From contig QRFJ01000300.1 of the NCBI GenBank assembly GCA_006176705.1, positions 1,247,688-1,311,687 of the forward strand: 64,000 nucleotides of DNA, written 5' to 3'. Made by a program: the position numbers and the translations under genes. This document shows, one piece after another, positions 1-12,439 of the stretch (position 1 is the stretch's first letter; the number at the start of each line of letters is the position of its first letter). The notes beneath the pieces were generated by a model, which had not been told where the DNA came from, ran no database searches, and saw only the letters and a list, made by a program, of their open reading frames with translations. This DNA comes from Cocos nucifera (Eukaryota > Streptophyta > Magnoliopsida > Arecales > Arecaceae).

Positions 1-496
1 TCTTGAGTCTACAGTGTGAAGATATCGGAGCGAGAGTATAGATACTTGTTAGAGAATGAGGGCACTAAGCATAACTATCAAGTTAATAGGAATGAGTTAA
101 TAGTAAAAATTGCAAAGGACAACCGCTGATCTTCGAAAGACATTTTGAAGATCCTCCAAATCAGATCCAGATTTAATTTTTGGAGATGTGATAGAGAAGA
201 AGAGGATCTCTAAATTTAGCCCGAGTGGATACCGGTAGAGGCTAGGCACTTGCGTGGCTAGATCCAGAACCTTCCGCTACTTACAGGATCATCAATGGAT
301 AATAGGATTATCCTATGCCAAGGTAAATTAAATTTAATTTAATTTATCTAAATTTATTTTAATTATTAAAATAATAAAAATTAGATCTAAAACTTTTTAG
401 ATCTGATCTAGATTAAAGAAAATTTTTTTTAAAATATATCTCTTGATCCGATCAGATCTGAACGAACCTGGTCCGAAAAATCAGGATTTTCCTTCA
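1..496 (+). repeat. 5' LTR (partial) of copia element A
   Basis: This segment aligns with the 3' LTR at 6343-8610 and ends in the same TTCA just before a primer binding site. The window begins inside it: position 1 matches about 6646, so roughly 300 bases of the LTR lie before the window. Compared with the 3' LTR it lacks about 1.48 kb: bases 93-110 stand where the 3' copy has 6743-8224. The related solo LTR at 46904-49169 has the long form, so a deletion in this copy is the simplest reading. The missing part includes the TATA-like site seen near 8039. Confidence 0.85.
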
Positions 497-498
497 AC

Positions 499-510
499 TG
501 GTATCAGAGC
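499..510 (+). other. Primer binding site of copia element A
   Basis: TGGTATCAGAGC lies two bases after the LTR end. This is the usual plant Ty1-copia primer site, complementary to the 3' end of initiator tRNA-Met. It fixes the LTR boundary and the + orientation of the element. Confidence 0.9.
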
Positions 511-2370
511 CAAGGTTCTAAAATATTTAGATCTAATTTTAAATTTATTTTAATTAAAAAATAAATGATTTTAGATGTCACATGAGATGTGATCAGATCT
601 AAAATCAGAAAAAAAATTAAAATTAAATGATTTGGATCTAAGATTAGAAAATATGCATGACTAGTTCTAAAATAGAATAGTTCTATAGAATAGTCTTGCA
701 TGTTTTAATTTAATTTGATTAAATCATATTTTAGATCTATTTATTTACTATTTTTTGATATTATAATTATTATAATAACATCTAAAAAATAGCAAATAAA
801 AATTATTTAATTTTAAATATCATATGAGATATGATAGATGCATGTCTAGACTAGTTGTAGAATAGTTCTACATAATTGTCTAGATTAGAATTTATTTTGA
901 TTAGATCAATTTAAATCTAATTTTTTAGATTATTATGAGATAATTTAGATCTGAAAAATATGCATGATTCGATACATGAGATGTATGCAAAATATGCCAT
1001 GATTAGATCTAATTTGTATATGAGATATATGATATAGATCTAAAACTATTTTGTAGTATTGCATGTTCCTGATTAAGGCGTTCCTCTTGGCCGTCCGGTC
1101 ATAAGAATGAAGAAGGGTTTAAAGGCCCTCTCCTTCCCATTCGATGGGGTGTTCTTATGATGTGTAGGGGTGCTGCACGTTCGTCCTTAATCAGAAATCC
1201 AAAACTTACTTTCTGCAAAACCCTAGATCCTGAAACCCTAGGATTTATTGTGCATATTTTGTTTATGAACCCTACTTAATTAAGAATTAAGATTATGGAA
1301 ATATTAATTAGGTCTAAAATTGAGAATTTCAGATCTAAGACATATTCATAATACTGGGTTCGGGCTTGGGTAGCTCAATTAGGTCTAAGCGGTTGATCAA
1401 ACCGAATCAAGAGTTGGTTAGATGGGATCAACAATGCTTAAATTGACCAGCCTAATAGGATTAAGTCTGGGTCAAGATCGAGTCCCGATCAAGCAAGACC
1501 TAATTAGGCTCAGAGGTTAGAGTCTGGATTGTAGGCTAACCCAATTGGTTCTGGCTCAACAATTTGGTGTCTAAGGTAAGTTTGGCACATACGACCGACT
1601 GGTTTTTAATTGGAAGCTACTCGACCTGAATGCATTCTTGTACGAGTTAATGGCATATTCCTTCCACCGGTCTCACTTACCTGGCCATATCTGTTGACAC
1701 AGTTCTGATCTGAGGTGGTCAATAATCCGAGCTAACCCATGCCACTAGGTTAGTCATAATTGTTATGACTATGACAAGTCTAGTTTAATGAGACCTGAAT
1801 CAATTCTCCCTAAGAAAAGATTAAGTCTGAGGTCTTCCACCATTGTAGATGTGCGGGCCCTTCCCGGGGTTGATTGTTCTCGGCTGGATACAGTGGCTCA
1901 GTTGCACCGAAAAGATGCAACCATGTCTATTAGGCATTGGATGCTATGGGCTGGAGGATGAGTTGGGCTCAATATTTTGGATACGGTGAGAGACTCAATT
2001 AGGAACCCAGTCTATGCAAATGGTGGGTCTGACTTAACTAAGGAGTGGATCAATATTTTGGATACGGTGAGATTCATGAATTAGAGACCAAGTTTGGGTG
2101 CACCATGATTAGAGAATCATTGAACAAGAGTTGTTCACTCATTGGCTAACCCATCACCAATAACTGTTAGGTGAGGTGATGAGTCAGTTGGTGAGACCGC
2201 ACCACCCACTAGAAATCATTAATCATGGAGATTTTTGCATCTCTACAGAGGGAGTGTAGGGATCCGAGAAAATAGTGGGAGCTAATTTGTTTAAAAATAA
2301 AATTCCCTAAATAAATTGGTCAAGTCATAAATTACAGTATCTAACTAGAATCTTTGACTCTCTACAGAAA
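511..2370 (+). other. Untranslated leader of copia element A, with nested hairpin
   Basis: About 1.86 kb lies between the primer site and the first gag-like ATG, with no supported reading frame. It is AT-rich at first, with many copies of an AGATCTAA-type motif. Positions 1069-1194 hold a nested fold: CTGATTAAGG (1069-1078) pairs with CCTTAATCAG (1185-1194), and inside it CATAAGAA (1100-1107) pairs with TTCTTATG (1152-1159). Position between the PBS and gag suggests a packaging or dimerisation signal, which is inference. Confidence 0.6.
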
Positions 2371-5300
2371 AATGTCTGCGTCCAACCCATTGGCACGTAT
2401 CCTGGACACACATAGACTGACTGGACCCAATTATAAAGATTGGCTCAGGAACTACAAAATTATTTTGGGTTCAGAGAAGTTAACCCATGTATTGGACCAG
2501 GACCCTCCCACCTTACCAGCCGTCCATCCACTGAACAGAGAGCGTCTCTGGAAAAATGGATAGACGAAGATAATAAGGCCAGATATTACATGTTGGGCTC
2601 GATGTCTGATGAGCTCCAGCGCCAACATGAAGATATCGGGACTGCTCGCCAAATGTTGGCTCACCTGCAGGAGATGTTTGGTGAACAGAGTCGCGCAGCC
2701 AAATATCAAGTCACGAAATGACTTTTTAAGGCTAAGATGCGTGATGGGCAGTCAGTCCAAGATCACTGTCTGATGAATGATCAAGGACATGGAAGAGCTT
2801 GAGAAGCTCGGTGTGAAGTTAGGACTTGGATCTGCAGAACGATATTATTCTGCAATCCTTGACTGATGCATATGGGCAATTCATCATGAATTACCACATG
2901 CATAAACTTCAAAATTCCTTGGCCGAATTAATGAATATGCTGGTTACCGCTGAGCTTTCTATGAAAGGTTCTAAAGGCTCAGTTCTTGCTATGGAACGGA
3001 CTTCTTCCAAAAGAAAAGTCTTATGGAAAGAAAAAGAAGTCTGTGAAAAAGCAAAAGGTGGAAGGAGCAAAGAAGAAGAAGGCAGAGTCGAAGAAGAAGG
3101 CCGATGTCAAAGGAAAGTGTTTCCATTGCAACAGCGACGGCCATTGGAAGCGGAACTGCCCTACTTACCTGGCCACCCTGAAGAACAAGAAGGAAGGTCC
3201 TTCTGGAGGTATGCTCGTTATTGAGTCTAACCTTACGATTTCTTCTGCATCCAGTTGGGTGCTTGACTCTGGTTCTAGTGCTCATCTGTGCACTTCTATG
3301 CAGGGTCTTGAGGATAGCAGGAGGCTGAGGGATGGAGACATGATCCTACGCATCGGTAATGGAGCAAGAGTTGCTGCAGTAGCCGTGGGAACATACCCTC
3401 TTCGATTACCATCTGGTTTAGACTTAGTTTTGAAAGACTGTTATTATGTGCCTGCAGCTAGCAGGAATTTGATTTCTGTTTCATGCTTAGCACTAAGAAG
3501 GCTATGTGATTACCTTCTTTAAGGACCATTGTAACATTCTTTATGAAAGAAATAAAATTGCAAATGGTTTTCCTTATTAATGGTCTTTATCAGCTACATA
3601 TTGATGTACCTGTTCTAACTATCGAGCAAAACGTGAATGCCAAACGACCTAGGGATAGTCCAAACGATAGATATCTATGGCACCTAAGATTAGGTCATAT
3701 AGCAGAAGATAGGATCAACAAATTGGAGAAAAATGGGCTATTGAGTCCATTGACTTTCGAGTCATATCCAACTTGTGAATCTTGTCTTCAAGGCAAAATG
3801 ACTAAACTCCCTTTTGTTGGACATGGGGAAAGGGCCACAGATCTCCTTGCCCTAGTACATACTGATGTGTGCAGCCCATTTGATGTGCCGGCTAGAGGCA
3901 ATTTTGTCTACTTCATTACCTTTACCGATGATCTGTCTAGGTATGGGTATGTGTATCTTATGAGACACAAGTCTGAAGCTTTTGAAAAGTTCAAAGAATT
4001 CAGACATGAAGTAGAAAAACAAACTGAAAAATCCCATTAAGGTTCTTCGATCAGATCGAGGAGGTGAATACCTTAGCCGAGAAATTCCTAGACTATCTCA
4101 AGGAAAATGGCATAGTCTCTCAATGGACTCCACCAGGAACACCTCAACTCAACGGGGTTTCAGAACGGAGAAATCGGACTCTATTGGATATGGTTCGATC
4201 CATGATGAGCTTCACAGACCTCCCTGATTTTCTTTGGGGACATACTCATTGTTAACTTCAATTTATCTACTGAATAGGGTTTCCCTCTAAAATCCGTTCC
4301 TACCACACCGTATGAGATATGGCATGGTAAGAAACCAAGTCTGAGTCATCTCAGAATTTGGGGTTGTCCGGCTCATGTCAAAAGACAACAAGCGGACAAG
4401 TTAGAGTTTAGGTCCTTCAGAGCTCGATTCATAGGATATCCTAAAGAGTCATTAGGATACTATTTCTACATTCCAGAAGACCACAATGTGATTGTGAGTC
4501 GACATGCCATCTTTCTTGAAAAATAGTTTATTCAAGATAGCGGCATTGGAAAGCAGATTAAGCTTGATGAGAAAGTCTCACAAGTACAACGAGCTAAGGA
4601 CCAATTGGAACCAAATCAGGTTGAGCCAATAAGAACACTACCTCCTCCACCTCGTAGATCGGAAAGAGTTTTCCATCCCCCTGAAAGATACTTAGGTATT
4701 ATTTCAGAGGAAAGTAGAGGAAATGTTCCTCGTAGGTAATGGTGCTCATGGTGATGATCCCAAAACCTACAACGAGGCGATATCAGATATCGACTCCGAG
4801 AAATGGCTAGAGGCAATGCAGTCAGAAATTGACTCGATGCACTCAAACCAAGTCTGGACCTTGGTAGATCCACCAGAAGGTATAGTACCTATTGGGTGTA
4901 AATGGATCTTCAAGAGAAAGATTGGTGCAGATGGAAATGTGGAGACATTCAAGGCTAGACTAGTGGCAAAAGGTTATAGTCAATGCGAAGGCATTGACTA
5001 TCAGGATACCTTTTCCTCCAGTGGCTATGCTAAAATCCATCCGCACATTGCTTGCCATTGCAGCCTATTTCGATTATGAAATATGGCAAATGGACGTGAA
5101 AACGGCATTCTTGAAATGGATATCTTGAGGAAGATATCTATATGGAACAGCCGCTAGGTTTCACATCCAGTGATACTGATCACAAGGTTTGCAAGCTGCA
5201 AAGGTCCATATATGGACTTAAGCAAGCATCTCGGAGCTGGAACACTCATTTCAATGATGTGATCAAAAATTTGGTTTCATCAAAAATGAAGAGGAACCAT

Positions 5301-6328
5301 GTGTCTTTCAAAAGGGTCAGTGGGAGCGCTGTTGTCTTCCTCGTATTGTACGTGGATGACATCCTCCTTATTGGGAATGATATTTTCCATGTTGACACAG
5401 TCAAAATATGGTTGTCCAAGAAATTCTCCATGAAAGACCTAGGTGAAGCATCCTTTATTCTAGGAATTAAGGTCTATAGGGATAGACCGAATAGGATGCT
5501 AGGACTTTCACAGAAGATGTACATAGAGAAAGTACTAAAGAGGTTTAGTATGGAAAACTCTAAGAGGGGATTAATACCCTTCAGACATGGTATTCATCTT
5601 TCCAAGAAGATGTGCCCTAGCACACCTGAGGAAATAGAATGCATGAGCAAGATCCCTTATGCTTCTGCAATAGGGAGCCTCATGTATGCCATGCTATGTA
5701 CACGACCTGATATAGCCCATGCTGTGAGTGTCACAAGCAGATATCAGTCAAATCCAGGTGAAGAACACTGGACTTCTGTGAAATGTATCCTTAAGTACTT
5801 GAGAAGAACTAAGGATATGATGTTGGTCTTTGGTAATGGAGAACTCCAAGTCCAGGGATACACAGACTCGGATTTCATGTCCGATATAGATGATCGAAAG
5901 TCGACATCTGAAAGTCTGTTTGTGTGCAATGGTGGTGCTGTCAGCTGGAAGAGTTCCAAGCAAACGGTGATAGCAGATTCCACCATGGAAGCAGAATATA
6001 TCGCTGCATCAGAGGCTACGAAGGAAGCATTCTGGTATAAGAAGTTTGCTGCAGAAATTGAGTAATGCCATCAGATGCCATTCCTCTATACTGCGACAAC
6101 AATGGCGCCATAGCCCTTGCTAAGGAGCCGAGGTCTCACCAAAAATCCAAGCACATTGAGCGGCGATACCACCTCATCCGCGATTACCTCGAGAAGGATT
6201 ACGTCGAGGTCAAGAGAGTCAACTCCGCAGATAATGTGGCAGACCCACTTACAAAGCCGTTGGGCCAGCAGAAGATCGAAGCCCACCTTGAGAAGATGGG
6301 ACTTAGACTTGTAGCCAATTGGCTTTAG
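2371..6328 (+). pseudogene. Degenerate Ty1-copia gag-pol of element A
   Basis: Domains occur in the copia order gag, protease, integrase, RT, RNase H. Gag begins at 2371 (MSASNPLARIL). A CCHC zinc knuckle (CFHCNSDGHWKRNC) is at 3118-3159. The aspartic protease core (WVLDSGSSAH) starts at 3256. The pre-integrase finger with HLRLGH starts near 3681, and the integrase core with its FTDDLSRYG segment follows near 3930. The RT begins near 4795 and has its YVDD active site at 5349-5360. RNase H with DSTMEAEY runs to about 6060, and the tail ends at a TAG at 6326. The frame is broken several times: a frameshift in gag near 2500, a stop at 2719, a stop after the protease near 3520, a stop at 4038, another at 4253, further breaks in the integrase-RT linker, and a frame change near 5080-5140. 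The element cannot make its own polyprotein. The copia superfamily is certain from domain order; the lineage is not assigned. Confidence 0.93.
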
Positions 6329-6342
6329 GATAAGTGGGAGAT
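6329..6342 (+). other. Polypurine tract of copia element A
   Basis: The purine-rich GATAAGTGGGAGAT lies directly after the pol stop and directly before the 3' LTR start TGTTAG. It would prime plus-strand DNA synthesis. Confidence 0.7.
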
Positions 6343-8610
6343 TGTTAGATATATGTGCCCTAGAAGCCAGAATTGGCTGACACTTGTAATACACTTCTAG
6401 GGGCAAAATTATAATTTTGACTAAAATCAATAAAATGGGTTATTTTCTATCACATATGTGTATTTAGTGTCTGTGATACATCCTTTGAGTTAATGGTAAT
6501 GATAATTCATATTTTCAAGAGTTGAAAATTTAAGACATGAATAATCATTATTAACTCATAAAATGCTTCCGACCATAGGATCATCACGAGGATGGTGATT
6601 GATCCAGAAGGTTGGTGTACAATCGCTTTCTCTTTAGTAGATGAGTCTTGAGTCTATGGTGTGGAGACACTGGAGTGAGAGTACAGATACTCGTTAGAGA
6701 ACGAGGGCACTGAGCGTGACCACCTCGAGTAGTCATTAGGAAGTCTACCTTCTCGTCAATGACTGACTCGATGCTGCAGTAGTGTGTCTGGTTCTTTGAC
6801 CTGAGGTGCATCGACAGTTCACCTTGAGGGTGTTATAGTTTGACTACACCATTACTCGGTCTCCTAGCCATATGGAACCCTGAGGTGTATGTTGGCTATA
6901 GCATGTTCATTGTAGGAACTGGATTGCATCAAGATGGAATCTATCTACCTCGATGGTAGAGGAGCAGCCCTATGATGATCATGAGAATCAAGTCCAGAAG
7001 CCCATGGCCATGGCAGAGTGAAATAATAGAAAGAGTTTCTATTTAGCTTTTCACATCAAACTTGAATCGAATGATTACATCATATGATAGAAACTAGGGT
7101 TTGACGAGTTCACCTTAACCCTAATCTGATCGGAGCTCAAGATAGAAGAACTTAATCACATAGGTAGCTGCACCAAGAGGTTCGCATTCAGCTCTGATGG
7201 GTTGCCACCATATACTGCTAGGTGTCACTGGTGGATTTTGGGAGCAATTAGAATGATTTAGATGATCGATCATTCTAGCTGTTCGAATCAGAAGAGTTCT
7301 GATCCATCGAAAGGAGTTTCGATGATGTCGATGATAGAGATCATGACATATCCCATTACCATACAGAACTGAACCTAACTGGATCACACAAATAAGGGTT
7401 TGAATCTGGTGATCATCAATTGAACTGATCCAGTTCAATTGATCTGAATGAGATTCAATTAGGTTCAAGAAAATCGTGCTAGCACTCGATTGAACCTAAC
7501 GTTCTTCTTTTACTATCATAAATAGTTGTCCTGACTGAGCCAAAGGAGTTTGTGCTCATTCAAAGGCCTTCACCTGGTCTGACTGGAGTCTGTCCAAATC
7601 AAAAAAGGGTTGTCTTATTTTGTAAGATAATACCTACCATTTTTGGTCACCTACCATTTCTCGTCCTTTGACTTTGGTCAAAAGTTGACCTTTGACTGGT
7701 CAAATATTGACCATTGAAAATTTAACTTTAGTCCACGTGTCACGCATCTATTGGAGAGCTGGTGGGGGCTTGTCCCCTACTAGAACCTGGCAAGGAGGAG
7801 GGTGCACGCCATCCTTAGCGTGTGCCCAAGTTGGAGGCGCCCAGGAGTCCCTGTTGGACAGAGACTCCATCTTCTTTTTGGATTTCGATTAGAGTTCTCC
7901 TAAGAACTAACTTTGACTGATCTTAGGTGACATCTAAGAAGGAATCCAAGGGACTCTATTTCCACCAATCAGATTTAGATCTGATTTCATAAAGGATTGT
8001 GATTAGTTAGAAAGAAGAGGAGTTGGATCATGCTTAGTCTATAAATTAGACCCTGCGCCCAACTCAAAGAGCATTGGAAATCCCACACCCCAAGGCTGCC
8101 TCCCTCCTCTTCCTCCATGCCAAGTCCACTTTCTCCCTCTTCTCTCCACACCCAGGGTGTTTGGGATTCAAGTTGGTGCAAACTAGACGAGAGAAAGGCG
8201 ACAGAAAGCTAGAAGGCTGCGCTGCTGCAAAGGACAACTGCTGATCTTCGAAAGGTGTTTCGAAGATTCTCCAGATCAGATCCAGATCTGATTTTTGGAG
8301 ATGTGATAGAGAAGAAAAGGATCTCTAGATCCAGTTCGAGTGGATACCGATAAAGATCAGGCACTTGCATGGCTAGATCCAGAATCTTCCGCTGCTTATA
8401 GATTCATCAATGGGTAATAGGATTATCCACTTCAAGATAAATTAAATTTGATTTAATTTATCTAAATTTATTTTAATTATTAAAATAATAAAAATTAGAT
8501 TTGAAACATTCTAGATCTGATCTGGATCAAAGAAAAAAAATTTTGAAATATATCTCTTGATCTGATCAGATCTGAACGAACCTGATTCGAAAAATCAAGA
8601 TTTTTCTTCA
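6343..8610 (+). repeat. 3' LTR of copia element A
   Basis: The LTR starts TGTTAGATATATG and ends TTTTTCTTCA, about 2,268 bp. It matches the partial 5' LTR at both sides of that copy's deletion, and matches the solo LTR at 46904-49169 end to end by eye. A TATA-like TCTATAAATTA lies near 8038. Short open frames inside it are not conserved as proteins. The sequence just after 8610 is the interior of another copia element on the - strand, so this LTR marks a nested insertion. Confidence 0.9.
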
Positions 8611-10935
8611 GACAAGATGGTAATTGATTGAAGGATTGATCTCCAAGACACCGATCTACCATACATGTAGAAGAGGTATCCAATAGTAGACCTCTTTGTA
8701 TCAAGATCTTCTACATAATTCACATTTACAAATTCTTTCGGAGGACTCAAACCTCCATCTTCAAATCCTCCTGACTGTCCACCAAATACCAAACCATAAT
8801 CTCTTGTTCCATATAGATATCACAATATCCATTTCAATACTTTTCAGTATTTCTTTTTAGGATTAGCCATATATCTACTAACTGTGCTCACTGCATGTGC
8901 TATATCTGATCTACAGCATACCATAGTGTACATCGCACTGCCTACAACATTCACATAAGAAACTTTTTTCATGTATTCTCTCTCCTCTTCTAATTGGAGG
9001 CTTTATAATTTAGAGAGAAATATATGGCTCGGTAATGGCATTTCTGTAGATTTGGCCTTCTCCATCCCAAACTTCTTCAAAATTTTTTGGACATATCTTT
9101 TTTATGATAAATGGAGCACTTCTTTGCATCTATCTTTGTAAATCTTCATTCCAAGAATTTTCTCAGCTGGACTCCGATTCTTCATCTTAAACTCAGATAA
9201 TAATATCATTTTTAGTCTTTTCATAGCTTTCATACTTCTACTGGTTATAAGCATATCATCTACATACAGTAACAGGTATAGAGCATCCTCCTCATCTACA
9301 TCCTTGACGTAGATACAGCAATCATGTTCACATCTACTAAAATTCAGATTCAAAATAAAACTATCAAATCTTCGATACCACTAACGAATAGATTATTTCA
9401 AACCATACAAAGATCTTCTGAGTTAATACATATTTTCTTTCTGTCCAGTCTCTATAAAACTATCTGGCTACTTCATGTAGATCCTTTCCTCCAATGTGCC
9501 ATGAAGGAAGGTTGTCTTCACATCCATCTATTTCAATGCCATGTTGTACTATGCTACTAGTGATAGCATTATCCGAATTGATGTATGACACACCACAAGA
9601 ATTTTTTTTTTGTGTGTAGTCAATCTCTTTCCTTTGTGAGTATCCCTTTGCTATCAGTCTTGCTTTGAATCTGACTCCATATTTTGAAGGTACCTTTTTC
9701 TTTATGAACATTCATTTTAAGCCAATAGATCGAGCACCTTCTGAAAGATCCATCAGCTGTCATGTCTGATTTTTTTCAAGTAATTCTATCTCCTTCATCA
9801 TGGCCTGCATCCATGAATCATGATCCTCCATCATGGCTTAGCTACTAAAAGCATAATCCTGCTCCTCCAAGTAGCCCAAAAAAATTAAATTTTTTAACTT
9901 CGGTACATGCCTGATATTTGATAATGTATGAATAATTTCATTATACATCCTCATTCTAATAGAGCCAACTCCAGCTACTTTGCATGGATGATTATCTCTA
10001 AGGCTGACACTTCCACCATTGACCTTCTGGTAGGTAACTACTTTCGATGAGAAGTATAGTGATGCGAGCATATTCAATCCAATATCCACATAGTATCATA
10101 CTCTGTGGATCCATCTGATACAACTAATAGATCTTCTTCACTGCTCATAGAAGCTGTATCATCTTTCTTACTAGCCTTCCTTTTTTTGATCTCAAAAGGG
10201 GACAATCTTTCCTCAGGTATCCAAGCTGATGATATTTATAATATTTCAATATCTTTCTTTATTTTCGAGACTTTGACCTATCCTTGAATTTTTTTCTTAT
10301 CTTCTTTTTTGATCTTTTCTGTCTTTCATTCACAGTCAAGATCTCAAACTTAGAGTCTTCCTTGCAGATCTTCTCTCTTTGCTCATTTGATCTAAGCACA
10401 CCAACAACCTTTTCATAGTTTAGGATCTTTTTTTCATAAACTAAAGTTGTTATGAGACCATCATACGAACTTGGGAGAAAATATAATGGCAGTAATGTCC
10501 GATCCTCCTCATCGATCTTCACATCCAAACTCATTACCTCAAAACATACCTGATTAAACCTTTGGATATGTGCAACAAGATCTTCGCCTTCGGGCATCCT
10601 CAGACTATACAGCTATTTTTTCAACCATAGCTTGTTCGTCATATTTTTTTTCATGTATGTGTTCTCCAGTCTCGTCCAGAGCTCCTTTGCCATAGTCTTT
10701 ATGCAAATCTTGGATAAAATCTGACCGACCAAGTACATCCAGATTGTATTGAAAGTAATTTTTTCCAACTCTTCCTAATCCTCAGCACTGATCTTTTTCG
10801 ATCTTTCTCTTGTCAAGATCTTATAGATCCTCTGCTGAACCAACAAGTTCTTTATCCTTTGTTGCCATAGGATAAAGTTCTCCTTGCCATCGAACTTCTC
10901 AAAATTCTTCTTGAATTCACTCGATCCCATGACTT
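8611..10935 (-). pseudogene. Copia element B gag-pol relic, integrase missing
   Basis: Read on the - strand, a second, unrelated Ty1-copia polyprotein is visible in pieces. Gag runs from an ATG near 10930 down to about 10260 and includes a MPEGEDLVAHIQRFNQ segment. The protease side is at 10089-9838 (VNGGSVSLRDNH, then IRHVPKLKNLIFLG). RT starts follow at 9711-9460 (FKARLIAKGYSQ), with the YVDD box within 9353-9102. The start of RNase H (KRSTIGYLF) is near 8700. No integrase core lies between protease and RT, where the pieces are only about 130 bases apart, so some 1 kb has been lost. Stops and frameshifts are frequent. The relic is cut at 8610/8611 by copia element A; its RNase H end and 3' LTR should lie on the other side of A, before the window. 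Confidence 0.88.
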
Positions 10936-11639
10936 CAAACAAGTTAAGAATAGATCCCTAACATCCTTCTTCGATCACACACTAGTAATACTATCCTTTA
11001 AAGAAGATCTAAATGTCCTAGATCCTTTTTTCAACCATCTATATCACCATCCCTCCGTGTAACCAATCTCCACCTTAATCTAGAGACAAACAATGAAGAA
11101 ATAAGAAGATTTTTGGATAAAACTTAGTGCAACAGATCCTAGGTGTCTTTCTTCCTTCCATGCAACACCGCTCTGAGACTGAGCCGATCCAGTTATGTAT
11201 CATGCCAATAGCCCAAAAATACTGCTTTTTATCTAAATTTTTCTCTGAGACATAGCTGACCCAGTCTTGGACTAAGCTGGCCCAATTTTCAACTTAGCTT
11301 GCTCAGTCTCAGGGTGAGTCGGCTCAGTTTCTGAACTTTGCTACTCGAACTGATTTCTCTTTCGGCTTGCTCCTATCTTCTCATATTTTCAAGACTTGAG
11401 AGCGCCACTTTTGAGCTCACACTTTCTTTTTAGATTTTTCAGGAAGAGCCAGTCCTTGAAATGCCATTGAGCTCTAGGTCAGTAGGAGGCCGTCCCCATC
11501 CATAACAACTCAAAGACTTGCAGGAACATATGAGCACTAGAGAAAGGGTCTTGCCCTAATTTGGAAGAAAGAGAAAAATGGTGAGAATAAGGTGTAGAAC
11601 ACCTATGCTGCTTCATGCAGTCAATCATCTAGGCAAAGA
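10936..11639. other. Non-coding stretch, probably leader/LTR remains of copia B
   Basis: No coding frame is supported. On the - strand a TCAGAGCGGTG string near 11165-11180 resembles the continuation of a copia primer site, but the first half of the site is not adjacent. A motif like CTGAGCCGAC/CAGTCT recurs near 11175, 11265 and 11310. This would fit a decayed 5' LTR and leader of element B, but no LTR boundary can be fixed. Confidence 0.3.
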
Positions 11640-12286
11640 TAGCAAAATGTATGGCCTTCAGGAGTAGTAGTAGCAGTAGCAAGGTTTGCACAACCCACCG
11701 TGATGGTGGATCCACAATAATTTGATGCCTTTGTCCAATAGATCCAAGTATTGGCCATTGCCATTCAACAACTCCAACAAGCTATGAAGAGGCAACAGCT
11801 ATAGGAGCCCATGCATCAGATGGCTTCATCTCGGTGTAGCCATCGATCTCATCCCAAAAGTCTAGAACTAGTTTCTCGCCACTCACACCATTCTGCTCCT
11901 ACTGCCCGATTATCTCTTTCCCAACATTAGAGCCCTGAAGGAGAGGATCGATACCACCCTAGAGTCTTCCAATGGAGACTCGACTTTGAGCTATTCCCTA
12001 CATCCCAGTAGATCTTGGCATGAGGACAATCTCGACAAAAGGTTTAAGAAATAGAGTGGTGATTAGGAGAATTTCAAGCATTGAGTCAGAGGCAGGATGA
12101 TGATCTCAACTTCAATCGATCACAACCTGATTCAAGATGCCACAAGTGGAGCCGTACGATGGGTTCTCGGATCCACTTGACTACTTGGAGGAATACAAGG
12201 CACTTATAAGCCTTCAAGGGGCTTCAAATGTCCTCCTCTATCTCATTTTTCCAGTCACGCTCAAGAAGTCGGTGCGGATATGGTAA
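11640..12286 (+). pseudogene. Ty3-gypsy gag fragment
   Basis: The end is clearest: 12137-12286 encodes 49 residues starting MPQVEPYDGFSDPLDYLEEY, with ASNVLLYLIFPVTLKKSVRIW before a stop. This is the conserved start of the plant gypsy retrotransposon gag core (a PFDGSxDPxxHL-like start, later a W-rich end). The upstream part has glutamine- and serine/arginine-rich gag N-terminus character but carries stops. The core is cut short at about 50 residues. No LTR, protease or RT is attached, so this is an isolated scrap. Confidence 0.7.
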
Positions 12287-12439
12287 TCTAGTATGCAACC
12301 AAAGTTTATTCATTCATTTGATTAAGCAACTTGGAAAGTAGTTCATCACATACTTTCTTTTGTATATTCTAATCCTCTAACTTTTTTACCAATTTTTATA
12401 TGCATTCCTAACTTATTTACTTATTGATTTTTATATTTT

